Below, one piece after another: positions 8,817 through 16,876 of a stretch of 64,000 nt of DNA. The notes under the pieces are model-generated. The model was not told the DNA's origin. It saw only the letters and a program-made list of their open reading frames with translations, and searched no databases. The translations under genes were made by a program, and so were the position numbers. The DNA comes from JANQOH01 sp965243325. GTDB lineage: Bacteria; Pseudomonadota; Alphaproteobacteria; UBA7887. The stretch's first letter is position 1; each line of letters begins with the position of its first letter. The stretch covers positions 124,001 to 188,000 of the forward strand of contig CBDEUQ010000001.1 in NCBI GenBank assembly GCA_965243325.1. The letters are read 5' to 3'.

Positions 8817-9904
8817 ACGAGACGCAGGACGGACCGCGGCTGATCGACCTTTCAGGAGACGCGCGGGCGCGCGGGCGCACGCACGGGGAAGCGCTGGCCG
8901 AGGAGATACGCGCCAACGTGGAGACCTATCTCGCGCGCTTCGAGTCCGGCGGCATCGCGCGCGACGCGGCGCTCGCGGAAGGCGGGCGCTGGGCCGAGCG
9001 CATCGCCCGGATGGCCCCGGACTACGCGGTGGAAATGGCCGGCATCGCCGAAGGCGCCGGCCTCGACATGGCGCTGGTGGGCCTGCTGAACGCGCGCTGG
9101 GAGCTCAGCTACACGCTGTTCGCCAAGGAAGCGGCGTTCGGCTGCACGGCGTTCGCGGCGCTGCCGGAGACGACCCGGAACGGCGCCATGCTGATGGGCC
9201 AGAACTGGGACTGGCTGCGGCGGCTGGTGGGGCGCACGGCGGTGCTGCGCGTGCGCGGCGGCGAGGTGCCCGACTTCCTGTGCATTACCCAGGCGGGCAT
9301 CGCCGGCGGCATGATCGGCCTCAACGAAGCCGGCATCGGGCTGTGCTGCAACGGGTTGACGACCGACCGCGAGGGCGCCGACCCCGAACGCAAGCCGTTC
9401 CACGTGCGCGTGCGCGAGATTCTGACGGCGCGCACCTTCGCCGACGCGCTGAAGGCGGTGCTGGGCAGTCCGCGCGTGTGCTCGGTCAACATGCTCGTGG
9501 GCCACGCCGACGGCGAGGCGCTCGACATCGAGGCGGCGCCGGAACGCGCGGCGACGCTGTACCCCGAGGACGGCCTGATCACCCACGCCAACCATTTCGA
9601 GGCGCTCGACGTGACCTCGACCATGGAGCGCAACAGCGCCAGCACGCTCTTCCGCGCCCGCCGCCTCAAGCGCCTGATGCGCCAGGCCAACCAGCCGGTG
9701 GACGTGTCGCTGATGCAGCGCCTGTTCACCGACCACTTCTCGAAGCCGAAGTCGATCTGCGCCCATCCCGACGACGCCGATCCGGAGCCCAACCGCACGA
9801 CGACCGTGACCTCCGCGATCCTCGACCTCACCAACCGCATCCTCTACGCCACCGACGGGCCGCCATGCGCCAACGCCTACGGCGCCTTCCGGCTGGGGGC
9901 GTGA
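8813..9904 (+). CDS. Acyl-CoA:6-APA acyltransferase-like Ntn hydrolase (peptidase C45)
   Basis: A 363-residue protein of the C45 family. The likely autoprocessing nucleophile is Cys111 in FGCTAFA; the motif MGQNWDW and the RTTTV strand further on are characteristic. In fungi the family moves acyl groups to penicillin nuclei; bacterial members mostly have unknown amide substrates. The ATGA overlap with coxD and GTGA overlap with the SDR gene show translational coupling, so it probably works on the same small-molecule pathway as the molybdenum hydroxylase, for instance hydrolysing or forming an amide. That role is inference. Confidence 0.82.
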   Translation: MNETQDGPRLIDLSGDARARGRTHGEALAEEIRANVETYLARFESGGIARDAALAEGGRWAERIARMAPDYAVEMAGIAEGAGLDMALVGLLNARWELSYTLFAKEAAFGCTAFAALPETTRNGAMLMGQNWDWLRRLVGRTAVLRVRGGEVPDFLCITQAGIAGGMIGLNEAGIGLCCNGLTTDREGADPERKPFHVRVREILTARTFADALKAVLGSPRVCSVNMLVGHADGEALDIEAAPERAATLYPEDGLITHANHFEALDVTSTMERNSASTLFRARRLKRLMRQANQPVDVSLMQRLFTDHFSKPKSICAHPDDADPEPNRTTTVTSAILDLTNRILYATDGPPCANAYGAFRLGA

Positions 9905-10653
9905 CGGTGGGCCGGCTCGACGGCAAGGTCGCGCTGATCACCGGCGCGGCGGGCGGGATCGGCGCCGCGTGCGCGCGCCTGTTCGCGGCCGAGGGCGCGA
10001 GGCTGGTGCTGATGGACCGCGATTCCGGCACCCCGGACATCGACGGCGCGCGCGCCTTCGCCGGCGACGTGTCGCGGCCGGAGGACATGGCGGGGGCGGT
10101 CGCGTGCGCGCGCGATGCGTTCGGCGGCCTCGACGTCGCGGTGCTCAACGCCGGCATCGAGGGCACGGTGGCGCCGCTGGCGGAGTACGACGTCGACACG
10201 TTCGACCGCGTCATCGCGGTCAACGTGCGCGGCGTGTTTCTGGGCATCAAGCACGCCATGCCGGCGATGGAGGCGCGCGGCGGCGGCAGCATCGTCGTCG
10301 TCTCGTCGATCGCCGGCCTGCGCGGGCGGCCGCGCATGGGCGCCTACGTCACCTCGAAGCACGCCGTCGTCGGGCTGATGCGCACGGCGGCGCTCGAGGG
10401 CGCCGCGGCCGGCGTCCGCGTCAACTCGGTGCACCCCTCGCCCGTCGACACGCGGATGATGCGCTCGCTCGAATCGATGCTGGCGCCCGACGACCCGGAG
10501 GGCTTCCGCCGCGACTACGAGCGCGCCTCGCCGCAGGGCCGCTACGCCCGGCCCGAGGAGGTGGGGCAGGTCATGCTCTTCCTCGCCAGCGACGACAGCA
10601 GCCACTGCACCGGCGGCACCTACACCGTCGACGGCGGCCGCAGCGCCCGCTGA
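9901..10653 (+). CDS. Short-chain dehydrogenase/reductase
   Basis: A 250-residue classical SDR. NAD(P)-binding TGAAGGIG is near residues 15-22, the NAG motif in LNAGIEG, catalytic Ser in VVVSSIAG and Y-x-x-x-K as YVTSK. The C terminus has the common GGTYTVDGG ending. The start is GTG 9901, overlapping the previous stop; GTG 9907 is an alternative. The acidic residue after strand 2 (MDRDS) favours NAD. As the last gene of the cox-linked operon it may oxidise or reduce an alcohol/ketone made by the hydroxylase. Confidence 0.93.
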   Translation: MTVGRLDGKVALITGAAGGIGAACARLFAAEGARLVLMDRDSGTPDIDGARAFAGDVSRPEDMAGAVACARDAFGGLDVAVLNAGIEGTVAPLAEYDVDTFDRVIAVNVRGVFLGIKHAMPAMEARGGGSIVVVSSIAGLRGRPRMGAYVTSKHAVVGLMRTAALEGAAAGVRVNSVHPSPVDTRMMRSLESMLAPDDPEGFRRDYERASPQGRYARPEEVGQVMLFLASDDSSHCTGGTYTVDGGRSAR

Positions 10654-10782
10654 CGCGGCGGCGGGGCGAGGAAAGACCGCGCGACGGGTTTGCGATCCCG
10701 CATTGCGGACCGCCCTGTCCGGCCCCAGGATGGCGGCGCCGGGTTCCGGAACCACGTTTCCCTATCCGAGGAGCAGCCGACG

Positions 10783-11739
10783 ATGAGCGCGCTTGCCTTC
10801 ACGCCACGCACGATACGAACCCTGACCGCCTGCCTTGCGACCGCGGCGGCCGTCGCGGCCGGGATGCCCGCGCCGGCGGACGCGCACGCGATCCGCGACG
10901 ACACCCCGCGCGTTGCCGTGGTCTCGGCCTTCGCGCCCGAGCTCGCGCTCCTCCGGGAGGCGACGGAGGGCGCGTCGACGCAGACGCTGAACGGCGCGTC
11001 GTTCACCACCGGCACGCTGGAGGGGCACGAGGCCGTCCTCTTCCTGAGCGGGATCAGCGTCGTCAACGCGGCGATGACGGTGCAGCTTGCGCTGGACCAC
11101 TTCGCCGTCGAGCGCATCGTGTTCTCGGGCATCGCGGGCGGCGTGGACCCCGACCTGAACGTCGGCGACGTCGTCGTCGCGGACCGCTGGGGGCAGTACC
11201 TGGAAATGCTCTACGCCCGCACGGCCTACGGCGGGTGGAGCACGATGCCGTTCTTCGAGTACCCCTTCGAGAACTTCGGCATGATGTTCCCGCGCTCGGT
11301 CAGCGTGCTTCGCGCCGGGGCCGACGAGCCCGAGACGCGGTTCTGGTTTCCGGCGGACGAGGCGCTGCTGGCCGGCGCGCGCCGCGCGGCGGACGACGCG
11401 ACGCTCGCCCGCTGCACCGCCGAGGACGCATGCCTGAGCGAGGCGCCCCGGATCGTCGTCGGCGGCTCCGGCGTTTCGGGCAGCGCCTTCGTCGACAACG
11501 CGGCGTTCCGGACGTGGACCTTCGATACCTTCGGCGCGCGCGTGCTGGACATGGAGAGCGCCGCCGTGGCGCACGTGGCCTATGCCAACGGCGTGCCCTT
11601 CATCGCCGTCCGCAGCCTCTCCGACCTGGCGGGCGGCGGCGAGGGCGGGAACCAGATCGAGGTCTTCATGGGCCTCGCCGCCGACAACGCGGCAACCGTC
11701 GTCAAGGCGCTGCTGAGAGCGCTGCCGCATCGGCCCTGA
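10783..11739 (+). CDS. Secreted MTA/SAH nucleosidase-like (PNP/UDP phosphorylase family) protein
   Basis: A 318-residue protein. Residues 1-35 form a signal peptide (hydrophobic ATAAAVAAGMPAPADAHA). The mature part has the nucleoside phosphorylase fold: VAVVSAFAPELALL at the start, FSGIAGGVDPDLNVGDVVVAD, and the substrate-binding DMESAAVAHVAYANGVPF with the catalytic Asp in RSLSDLAGG. Cytosolic MTA/SAH nucleosidases lack a signal peptide, so this is a periplasmic member perhaps used in nucleoside scavenging. The start ATG 10783 follows GAGGAG. A 129-base gap separates it from the SDR, so it is probably its own unit. Confidence 0.87.
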   Translation: MSALAFTPRTIRTLTACLATAAAVAAGMPAPADAHAIRDDTPRVAVVSAFAPELALLREATEGASTQTLNGASFTTGTLEGHEAVLFLSGISVVNAAMTVQLALDHFAVERIVFSGIAGGVDPDLNVGDVVVADRWGQYLEMLYARTAYGGWSTMPFFEYPFENFGMMFPRSVSVLRAGADEPETRFWFPADEALLAGARRAADDATLARCTAEDACLSEAPRIVVGGSGVSGSAFVDNAAFRTWTFDTFGARVLDMESAAVAHVAYANGVPFIAVRSLSDLAGGGEGGNQIEVFMGLAADNAATVVKALLRALPHRP

Positions 11740-11795
11740 CGCCGCACGACCGCGCCGGCGCGCACCTGGCGGCTCTTTTGGGGTAGGGTGCCGCC

Positions 11796-12017
11796 ATGCG
11801 CGAAGAGGCTCAGGCCCTGCCCGACCGTGTCGCCGCGTTGAAGGCGACGGCGCCCGCCTCGCGGGCCCTCGAACGTATCCCCGACCGCCGGATCGACCGC
11901 GTCGACGCGTTGCCGCCATGGAACGACGCAAGGGCGGCAGATGCGGATACCGACGCCAACGCCCGACCGCCCGACGGCAGCCTCGCCGTGTCGCAAGGAG
12001 AAGAGAGACCATGTTGA
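11796..12017 (+). CDS. Small hypothetical protein
   Basis: A 73-residue open frame starting at ATG 11796 and overlapping the next start by seven bases, which suggests coupling. The first half shows the G/C third-position bias of neighbours; composition is Arg/Ala/Asp-rich without a recognisable domain, signal or membrane segment. It may be a genuine leader gene or a chance frame. Confidence 0.3.
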   Translation: MREEAQALPDRVAALKATAPASRALERIPDRRIDRVDALPPWNDARAADADTDANARPPDGSLAVSQGEERPC

Positions 12018-12319
12018 TCAACACATCGCCACGTCGCACGAACCGCGAGCGCGTTCGACATATCAAGGAGGCATTGCACTCGGCGCTGAGCCTTCCCGAT
12101 GACACGACGGTGATGGTCACCGAGCTGGAATGTCTCGAAGAGGGGTGCCCGCCCATCGAGACCGTGTTCGCGCTGCTTCGGCCCGATGTCCCGACGGTGC
12201 AACACAAGCTTCACAAGGCCACGGACGCCGTGGACGCCGAAGACCTGGTGCAGGTCTGCAAGGCGTGGGGGTTCGACGTCCCGGTTCCGGCACTCGCGCC
12301 TCTGCTCCAGGGGAGGTAG
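12011..12319 (+). CDS. Conserved small protein with ECLEEGCPPIET motif
   Basis: A 102-residue protein; ATG 12011 follows AGGAGAAGAGA. It has no signal or membrane segment. The central stretch VMVTELECLEEGCPPIETV, then KLHKATDAV and a helical C-terminal half, resembles small proteins I associate with cobalamin/metal-chaperone (CobW-type) neighbourhoods, where the two Cys could bind metal, but no such partner is present here. Function is not assigned. Confidence 0.6.
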   Translation: MLINTSPRRTNRERVRHIKEALHSALSLPDDTTVMVTELECLEEGCPPIETVFALLRPDVPTVQHKLHKATDAVDAEDLVQVCKAWGFDVPVPALAPLLQGR

Positions 12320-12405
12320 GGGACCACGCCGCAAAGAGGCAAGCCCCCGGCGCGCCGCCTTTTCGGATCGGCGGCTGCCGGCTTCGGGGTCCGGTCGCGC
12401 TCGCT

Positions 12406-13629
12406 TCATTCGATGACGAGCGACGACGGCTCCCAGCCCACGAACATCCCCGCGAAGGCGCCCCGACGCCGATCGTCCGTGGCGAACGTGGCGCCGAACG
12501 TTCCGGCCGCGGACCGGGGTTCTCCCTCGGAATCCTGCACGGCGGAGAGCCTGCCGCCCCAGGAGCCGGCCGACTCGACCACATCGAAACCGTATGCGTG
12601 GACGCTCACGCCCGACCCGCCGAACGTTCCGTCCGGAGCGATGGGCGTCAGGTCGAACTCCACATCGTATTCCCCGTAGGACTCGGCGAGCGGGCCCGCG
12701 AGCCCGGACTCCTCGTCCACCGCCAGGGAGTGAAACCGCATGGGAGCGCCGCAGGCGATGCAGCCGTGGATGAAGGGGGCCTCCCCGTGGAAGCTCGCGT
12801 AGAGGTCGATGGTTGCCGCGAACGAGCCGAGCTCGACGCTGCCCCGTGCGGAGAGAGGATCGCCCCCCGTGGCGCCGCCGTCCTCGATGGCGAAGTACCC
12901 GTGAACCGGGCCGCTGTAGCTTGCAAGGCCGGTGGGAGGCATACGAAATTCGGCCGACAGTTCCGGCCCGTCGACGACGGCCCCGACCTCGACATGGTCG
13001 AACAGCACGCCCTCAGGATTGCCGAGGCCGGAGACGTGCCGCTCGACGTCGGGCCCGACCTCGACATGGTCGAACGTTGGGCCCTCGGGCTCGCCGAGGC
13101 CGGAGAAGTGCAGCCAGGAGGCTCCCGCCAGGTAGTCGGCCGGGTCGTACGCGTTCCAGCTCACCACGAAGCGGGACACGGAAATGCTGTCGTCGGTGAC
13201 GCGGAGCGATGCCCAGCCGCCTGAGGTGTGGTCGTGAAACCGGGACCCCCGGAATTCCGCCACGGGAGAGGCATGATCCGCGTCGGCGAGCGCGACCCGG
13301 CGCCCGTCGGCGCGGGTGACGGCCAGGCTCGGACGCCGCCCGTCGAATACGATTCGGGCATGGTCCGTCGTCAGACCCTCGTCACCACGGTTGCCGGAGC
13401 GGGTGAGGCCTCCGGCGCGGGGCCGGGCCGCGGCCGCGGCGGCGACCGCGCCGAGGATTTGCGCCCGGTTCGCCGCCAGCACGGCCGGCCGGTCGGCCTG
13501 CCAGTCGGACGTCACGGGAGGACCGGCCGTGACGCTGCCGCCGGAACCGCCGCCCCCGCATGCGGAGAGCGACAAGACCGCCGCCGCCAGGGCGACCGGG
13601 AGCGCCGTCTTGACCGAACCACCTGACAT
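12406..13629 (-). CDS. TbpB-like surface lipoprotein with internal duplication
   Basis: A 407-residue lipoprotein: the lipobox LSAC ends at Cys24 after a hydrophobic signal, followed by a glycine linker. The C-terminal third (about 275-400) has the transferrin-binding-protein-B/factor-H-binding-like beta-barrel pattern: FDLTPIAPDGTFGGSG, then GSWGGRL and AGTFGATF...RGAFAGMFVG. Near residues 175-215 a segment is repeated in tandem (GLGEPEGPTFDHVEV and GLGNPEGVLFDHVEV). Such lipoproteins are exposed at the cell surface and bind host or metal-carrier proteins. No Slam-type exporter or TonB receptor gene is adjacent. Confidence 0.75.
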   Translation of the reverse strand: MSGGSVKTALPVALAAAVLSLSACGGGGSGGSVTAGPPVTSDWQADRPAVLAANRAQILGAVAAAAAARPRAGGLTRSGNRGDEGLTTDHARIVFDGRRPSLAVTRADGRRVALADADHASPVAEFRGSRFHDHTSGGWASLRVTDDSISVSRFVVSWNAYDPADYLAGASWLHFSGLGEPEGPTFDHVEVGPDVERHVSGLGNPEGVLFDHVEVGAVVDGPELSAEFRMPPTGLASYSGPVHGYFAIEDGGATGGDPLSARGSVELGSFAATIDLYASFHGEAPFIHGCIACGAPMRFHSLAVDEESGLAGPLAESYGEYDVEFDLTPIAPDGTFGGSGVSVHAYGFDVVESAGSWGGRLSAVQDSEGEPRSAAGTFGATFATDDRRRGAFAGMFVGWEPSSLVIE

Positions 13630-14081
13630 TTCGACGCCACTGTAGCTGCCGGCAGGCCGCCGACAAATGCGGCTTCGTTACTTATGACGGCCCTGGCCGC
13701 GGTGCGTTGCAAAGGTCTTGGCGCTCGCGGCGGCGTCGCGGGATGGAACGCAAGAGCAGGCCGGGCTCGGGCTCCCCCGCGACGCACCCGAGGAATTGGG
13801 GCCCAAGCGACCCTTGCCAGATCGAGATAGAATTCGCTCAAGGAACTAACGCGGCAGCGCGATGCGACGATTCGCGGCAATTGCCCGTAATTCCAGCTTA
13901 CGGGTAGACGTCCCGAACATCCTTCCGGCAGCCGGCCGCGTTCTTGCGTCTGTCCTTGCAACTGAAGATTGCGGGAAGACGCTTCCTGAAGTCCAAACGC
14001 TCCAGGCGGTGTAGGATTACACACATATGTTGAATTCTGCACAGAAAACCGAGTACTGTGGCCTCATGGAGGCTGCTGCGT
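13630..14081. other. Intergenic region at the left edge of the defence island
   Basis: This 452-base stretch has no convincing gene. Base composition changes from strongly GC-rich on the left to mixed on the right, marking the entry into the 14-30 kb island. I saw no tRNA, integrase site or direct repeat. The promoter for the RHH/methyltransferase unit should lie in its last 100 bases. Confidence 0.55.
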
Positions 14082-14276
14082 ATGGCTGAACAGGTTCGCG
14101 TCCAAGTGCTGATGTCGAAGCGAGAGGCGGATCGGTTCAACACCTACTGCCGGGAAAAGGGCTACAAGAAGTCACCGCTGATCGCCAGGCTTGTCCGGGA
14201 ATACCTGGATCGCGAGACGTCTAGCCGGCATCCGGATCTGTTCACTCGGGATCAACGGAGGTCCGACGGGTCGTGA
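14082..14276 (+). CDS. Small ribbon-helix-helix-like protein ahead of the methyltransferase
   Basis: A 64-residue protein. Residues 5-45 fit an Arc/MetJ/CopG-like fold: a strand RVQVLMSK, then a helix beginning READRFNTYC and a second helix SPLIARLVREYLDRE. ATG 14082 is preferred to the TTG-type start 24 bases upstream because it begins at the strand. The stop overlaps the GTG start of the cytosine methyltransferase (GTGA), so the two are coupled; it probably represses or tunes that operon, much as control proteins do for restriction-modification genes. Confidence 0.6.
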   Translation: MAEQVRVQVLMSKREADRFNTYCREKGYKKSPLIARLVREYLDRETSSRHPDLFTRDQRRSDGS

Positions 14277-15859
14277 CAGACCCCATTCTGCAGAGAAAAG
14301 TGTCGAGGCTTCGAAACGGTGGACGGCCACGGGTGCTCGATCTTTTTTCCGGCTGCGGCGGGCTTTCCCTCGGCTTCAGAGCGGCGGGCTTCGAGATCAC
14401 GGCCGCGATAGAGAATAATGCGACAGCGGCAGCCTCCTACGGCGCCAATTTCCATGCAGATGAACCGCTCCACTCGGTTGACCGTGACATCATCTCAACA
14501 GCTCCGGCTCAGCTCGTACGGATACTGAAACTCGGAAGGGTGGCGGCAGCCTTCGACGTCGTCATCGGCGGTCCGCCCTGTCAAGCCTTCGCCCGGGTCG
14601 GAAGATCTAAGCTGCGGGAGATTGAGGCGCATCCGGAAGCCTTCCGTCATGACCCGCGCGCCACGCTCTATACGCCCTACCTCAGATACGTGAAGTCCTG
14701 CCGCCCGTTGGCGATTCTTATGGAGAATGTGCCGGACGTAATGAATTTCGGTGGGCACAATATCTCCGAAGAAGTCTGCGAAGTCTTGGGAGAGCTTGGC
14801 TATGTGAGTGCCTATACGCTTCTAAACGCCGCCTTCTATGGCGTGCCTCAGACACGAGAGCGCATGTTTCTCATCGCATATCATCGCGCTATTGCCGAAC
14901 ACGTCAGCTTCCCCGCGCCGACGCACTGGGTGGACCTGCCTCGCGGCTACGAGGGGTCGCGCCGGGTCGCGCTGAAGGCACTGTCCAATGGCCCACTGTT
15001 TCCGAAGGCACACAACTACCTGGACCCACCCAAGGCCACGAATGATCTGCCACCCGCCGTGACCGCCGAAGAGGCAATTGGCGATCTGCCGGAAATCGAC
15101 GCGCGGACACTGATGCTCGGGGGAGTGCTGAAGCGGGGCGCGCGTCGTTTTGATAAACTAGTGCCTTACGACAAGAACCGTTCCGTTTCAGGCTATGCTC
15201 GATCAATGAAGAGTTGGACAGGGTTCGAGGCTGGGAACGGCATCTGCGACCATGTAATTCGATACCTTCCCCGCGACTACTCACTGTTCGCGCGGATGAG
15301 AGAGGGCGATCAATACCCGGAAGCACACAGGCTCGCCATGAAGATGTTCGATGAAGAACTATCAAGACTTGCGAAGAAGGGTTTAATCTTAGAGCCAGGA
15401 TCACCGAAACACGACGAGTTGATTGCCTCCATCGTGCCGCCTTACGATGCCGGCAAATTTCCCAATAAATGGCGAAAGATCGCCCGGGATCAGCCGGTGC
15501 GCACGGTCATGGCGCATCTGAGCAAGGACGGCTACAGCCACATCCACTACGACAGCGGTCAGGGCCGGACGATTTCCGTCCGGGAAGCTGCTCGGCTTCA
15601 GTCATTCCCAGACGGCTTTACATTCGCGGGTGCGATGAATCAAGCATTCCGGCAGATTGGCAACGCCGTCCCGCCCCTGATGGCAAAGGCGATTGCCACC
15701 GAAATCATGACAACGATGCGGGTATCGGTAGACGCCCTTAGGCCACAGCTCTCGCGTCGAATAGCGGCTCCAACGGCGGCGGTCAACGGCGGAATGTTGA
15801 CCGTCCGACGCCGTCCTCCTGCTATGGAGAATACTGTTGGCGCCTCGAGAAGTGAGTGA
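14273..15859 (+). CDS. DNA (cytosine-5) methyltransferase, DrmMII/Dcm-like
   Basis: A 528-residue C5-cytosine methyltransferase. Motif I VLDLFSGCGG is at residues 21-30, motif IV GGPPCQ with catalytic Cys103, motif VI MENVPD, motif VIII QTRERMF and motif X RQIGNAVPPLMAKAIA near the C terminus. A variable target-recognition region lies between VIII and IX (about 230-400). Class 2 DISARM uses a C5 methylase (DrmMII) to mark self DNA, and this gene precedes the DISARM-like genes; however it is coupled to vsr and separated from them by 524 bases, so it could also be an independent Dcm/Vsr-type unit. Codon use is less GC-biased than in the flanking chromosome. Confidence 0.93.
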   Translation: MTDPILQRKVSRLRNGGRPRVLDLFSGCGGLSLGFRAAGFEITAAIENNATAAASYGANFHADEPLHSVDRDIISTAPAQLVRILKLGRVAAAFDVVIGGPPCQAFARVGRSKLREIEAHPEAFRHDPRATLYTPYLRYVKSCRPLAILMENVPDVMNFGGHNISEEVCEVLGELGYVSAYTLLNAAFYGVPQTRERMFLIAYHRAIAEHVSFPAPTHWVDLPRGYEGSRRVALKALSNGPLFPKAHNYLDPPKATNDLPPAVTAEEAIGDLPEIDARTLMLGGVLKRGARRFDKLVPYDKNRSVSGYARSMKSWTGFEAGNGICDHVIRYLPRDYSLFARMREGDQYPEAHRLAMKMFDEELSRLAKKGLILEPGSPKHDELIASIVPPYDAGKFPNKWRKIARDQPVRTVMAHLSKDGYSHIHYDSGQGRTISVREAARLQSFPDGFTFAGAMNQAFRQIGNAVPPLMAKAIATEIMTTMRVSVDALRPQLSRRIAAPTAAVNGGMLTVRRRPPAMENTVGASRSE

Positions 15860-15866
15860 TTCTGCG

Positions 15867-16352
15867 ATGGACAACGGGTCCACCGACATACTATCCCCAT
15901 TACAGCGCCGGCTCGTCATGAGTCGGATTCGGGGCAAAGACACCAAGCCCGAGCTGCTCATGCGGCACGGTCTTCACCGCCGCGGCCTCCGCTACAGACT
16001 CCACAAATCGGATATGCCTGGCAAGCCCGATGTGGTGTTCGCGAAGTACCGAGCCGCGATATTCGTGCACGGATGTTTCTGGCATGGACATGGCTGCTCG
16101 CTGTTCAGGTGGCCCAAGACCCGCGCTGCGTTCTGGAAGACCAAGATTAACCGCAACATGGACCGGGACCGGGCGGCGTTCGCCGCGCTGAAGGCCGAGG
16201 GATGGCGTGTGCTCGTGGTCTGGGAATGTGCCCTGAGAGGCAGGCACAGCAGGGGAATTTCGGATGTCCTGAGTGACGCGGAAGCCTTTGTTCGACGGGG
16301 GAGAGAGCTTTCAATTGAAATCGCGGAGTTGGGCTTTGTCGGCAACCGGTAA
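15867..16352 (+). CDS. vsr: Very short patch repair endonuclease (Vsr)
   Basis: A 161-residue T:G-mismatch nicking enzyme. The family start RRLVMSRIRGKDTKPELLMR, the catalytic Asp in MPGKPDVVF, the zinc/active-site segment VHGCFWHGHGC and the WRVLVVWECAL strand are all present. It repairs T:G mismatches made when 5-methylcytosine deaminates. ATG 15867 is seven bases after the methyltransferase stop; starts further upstream would overlap that gene. Presence next to a C5 methylase is the usual arrangement and indicates that the methylase target is heavily modified in the host. Confidence 0.93.
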   Translation: MDNGSTDILSPLQRRLVMSRIRGKDTKPELLMRHGLHRRGLRYRLHKSDMPGKPDVVFAKYRAAIFVHGCFWHGHGCSLFRWPKTRAAFWKTKINRNMDRDRAAFAALKAEGWRVLVVWECALRGRHSRGISDVLSDAEAFVRRGRELSIEIAELGFVGNR

Positions 16353-16876
16353 ATTGGCTTTGGCCAGAATCAGGACCTTCGGTCTGACGCCTTCGACTCT
16401 CATGGACCTTCATCAAGCTCAGATCCGGGCTCTCGTTCTTTGTTTCTCGATCCTCGTCATCAAAGTCTAGCCTGGGTCGGCTGCCGTTCACCGCCGGTAC
16501 CTGATCGCAGCGACCCGATCTGCATTCCGAAGGTCCCGGATTTGCCGGCACGCCAGCTGAAGCCAGAGGTCGGGCGGCAGGTTGTCGGCGAAGCAAGGAG
16601 GCCTACGCTACGGTTCGGCTTCCGCGAAGCATACGAGACCCTCGCTGCCGGGAGCAGACTGCCCACCGGGCGTGCGACATCAGCTGTTTAGCCTTCCCTG
16701 ACCGAATAGCATTTGTCAAAATGTGCTGCGACGACCTATTCAGGAACCGATCAGGGTTGAATGTGCCGTTTGTCGTTGGGATCATGGAGCCGGAGTGTCT
16801 CGACACATCTCCGCCTCCGCTGGGGCCGATGTGTCCCGCTGAGATATGACACGCAATTGGAAAGCGGACGGGGAGA
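16353..16876. other. Noncoding gap between vsr and the DrmE-position gene
   Basis: These 524 bases hold no gene I can support on either strand; the open frames present lack a family look. The last 20 bases contain a GGGGAG ribosome-binding site for the gene at 16877. The gap probably contains the promoter of the DISARM-like block and may be a scar of gene loss. Confidence 0.5.

Noticed and set aside
13512..14042. A 176-codon minus-strand frame across the left island edge
   Set aside because: It overlaps the TbpB-like lipoprotein in another phase and then crosses sequence without any protein pattern.
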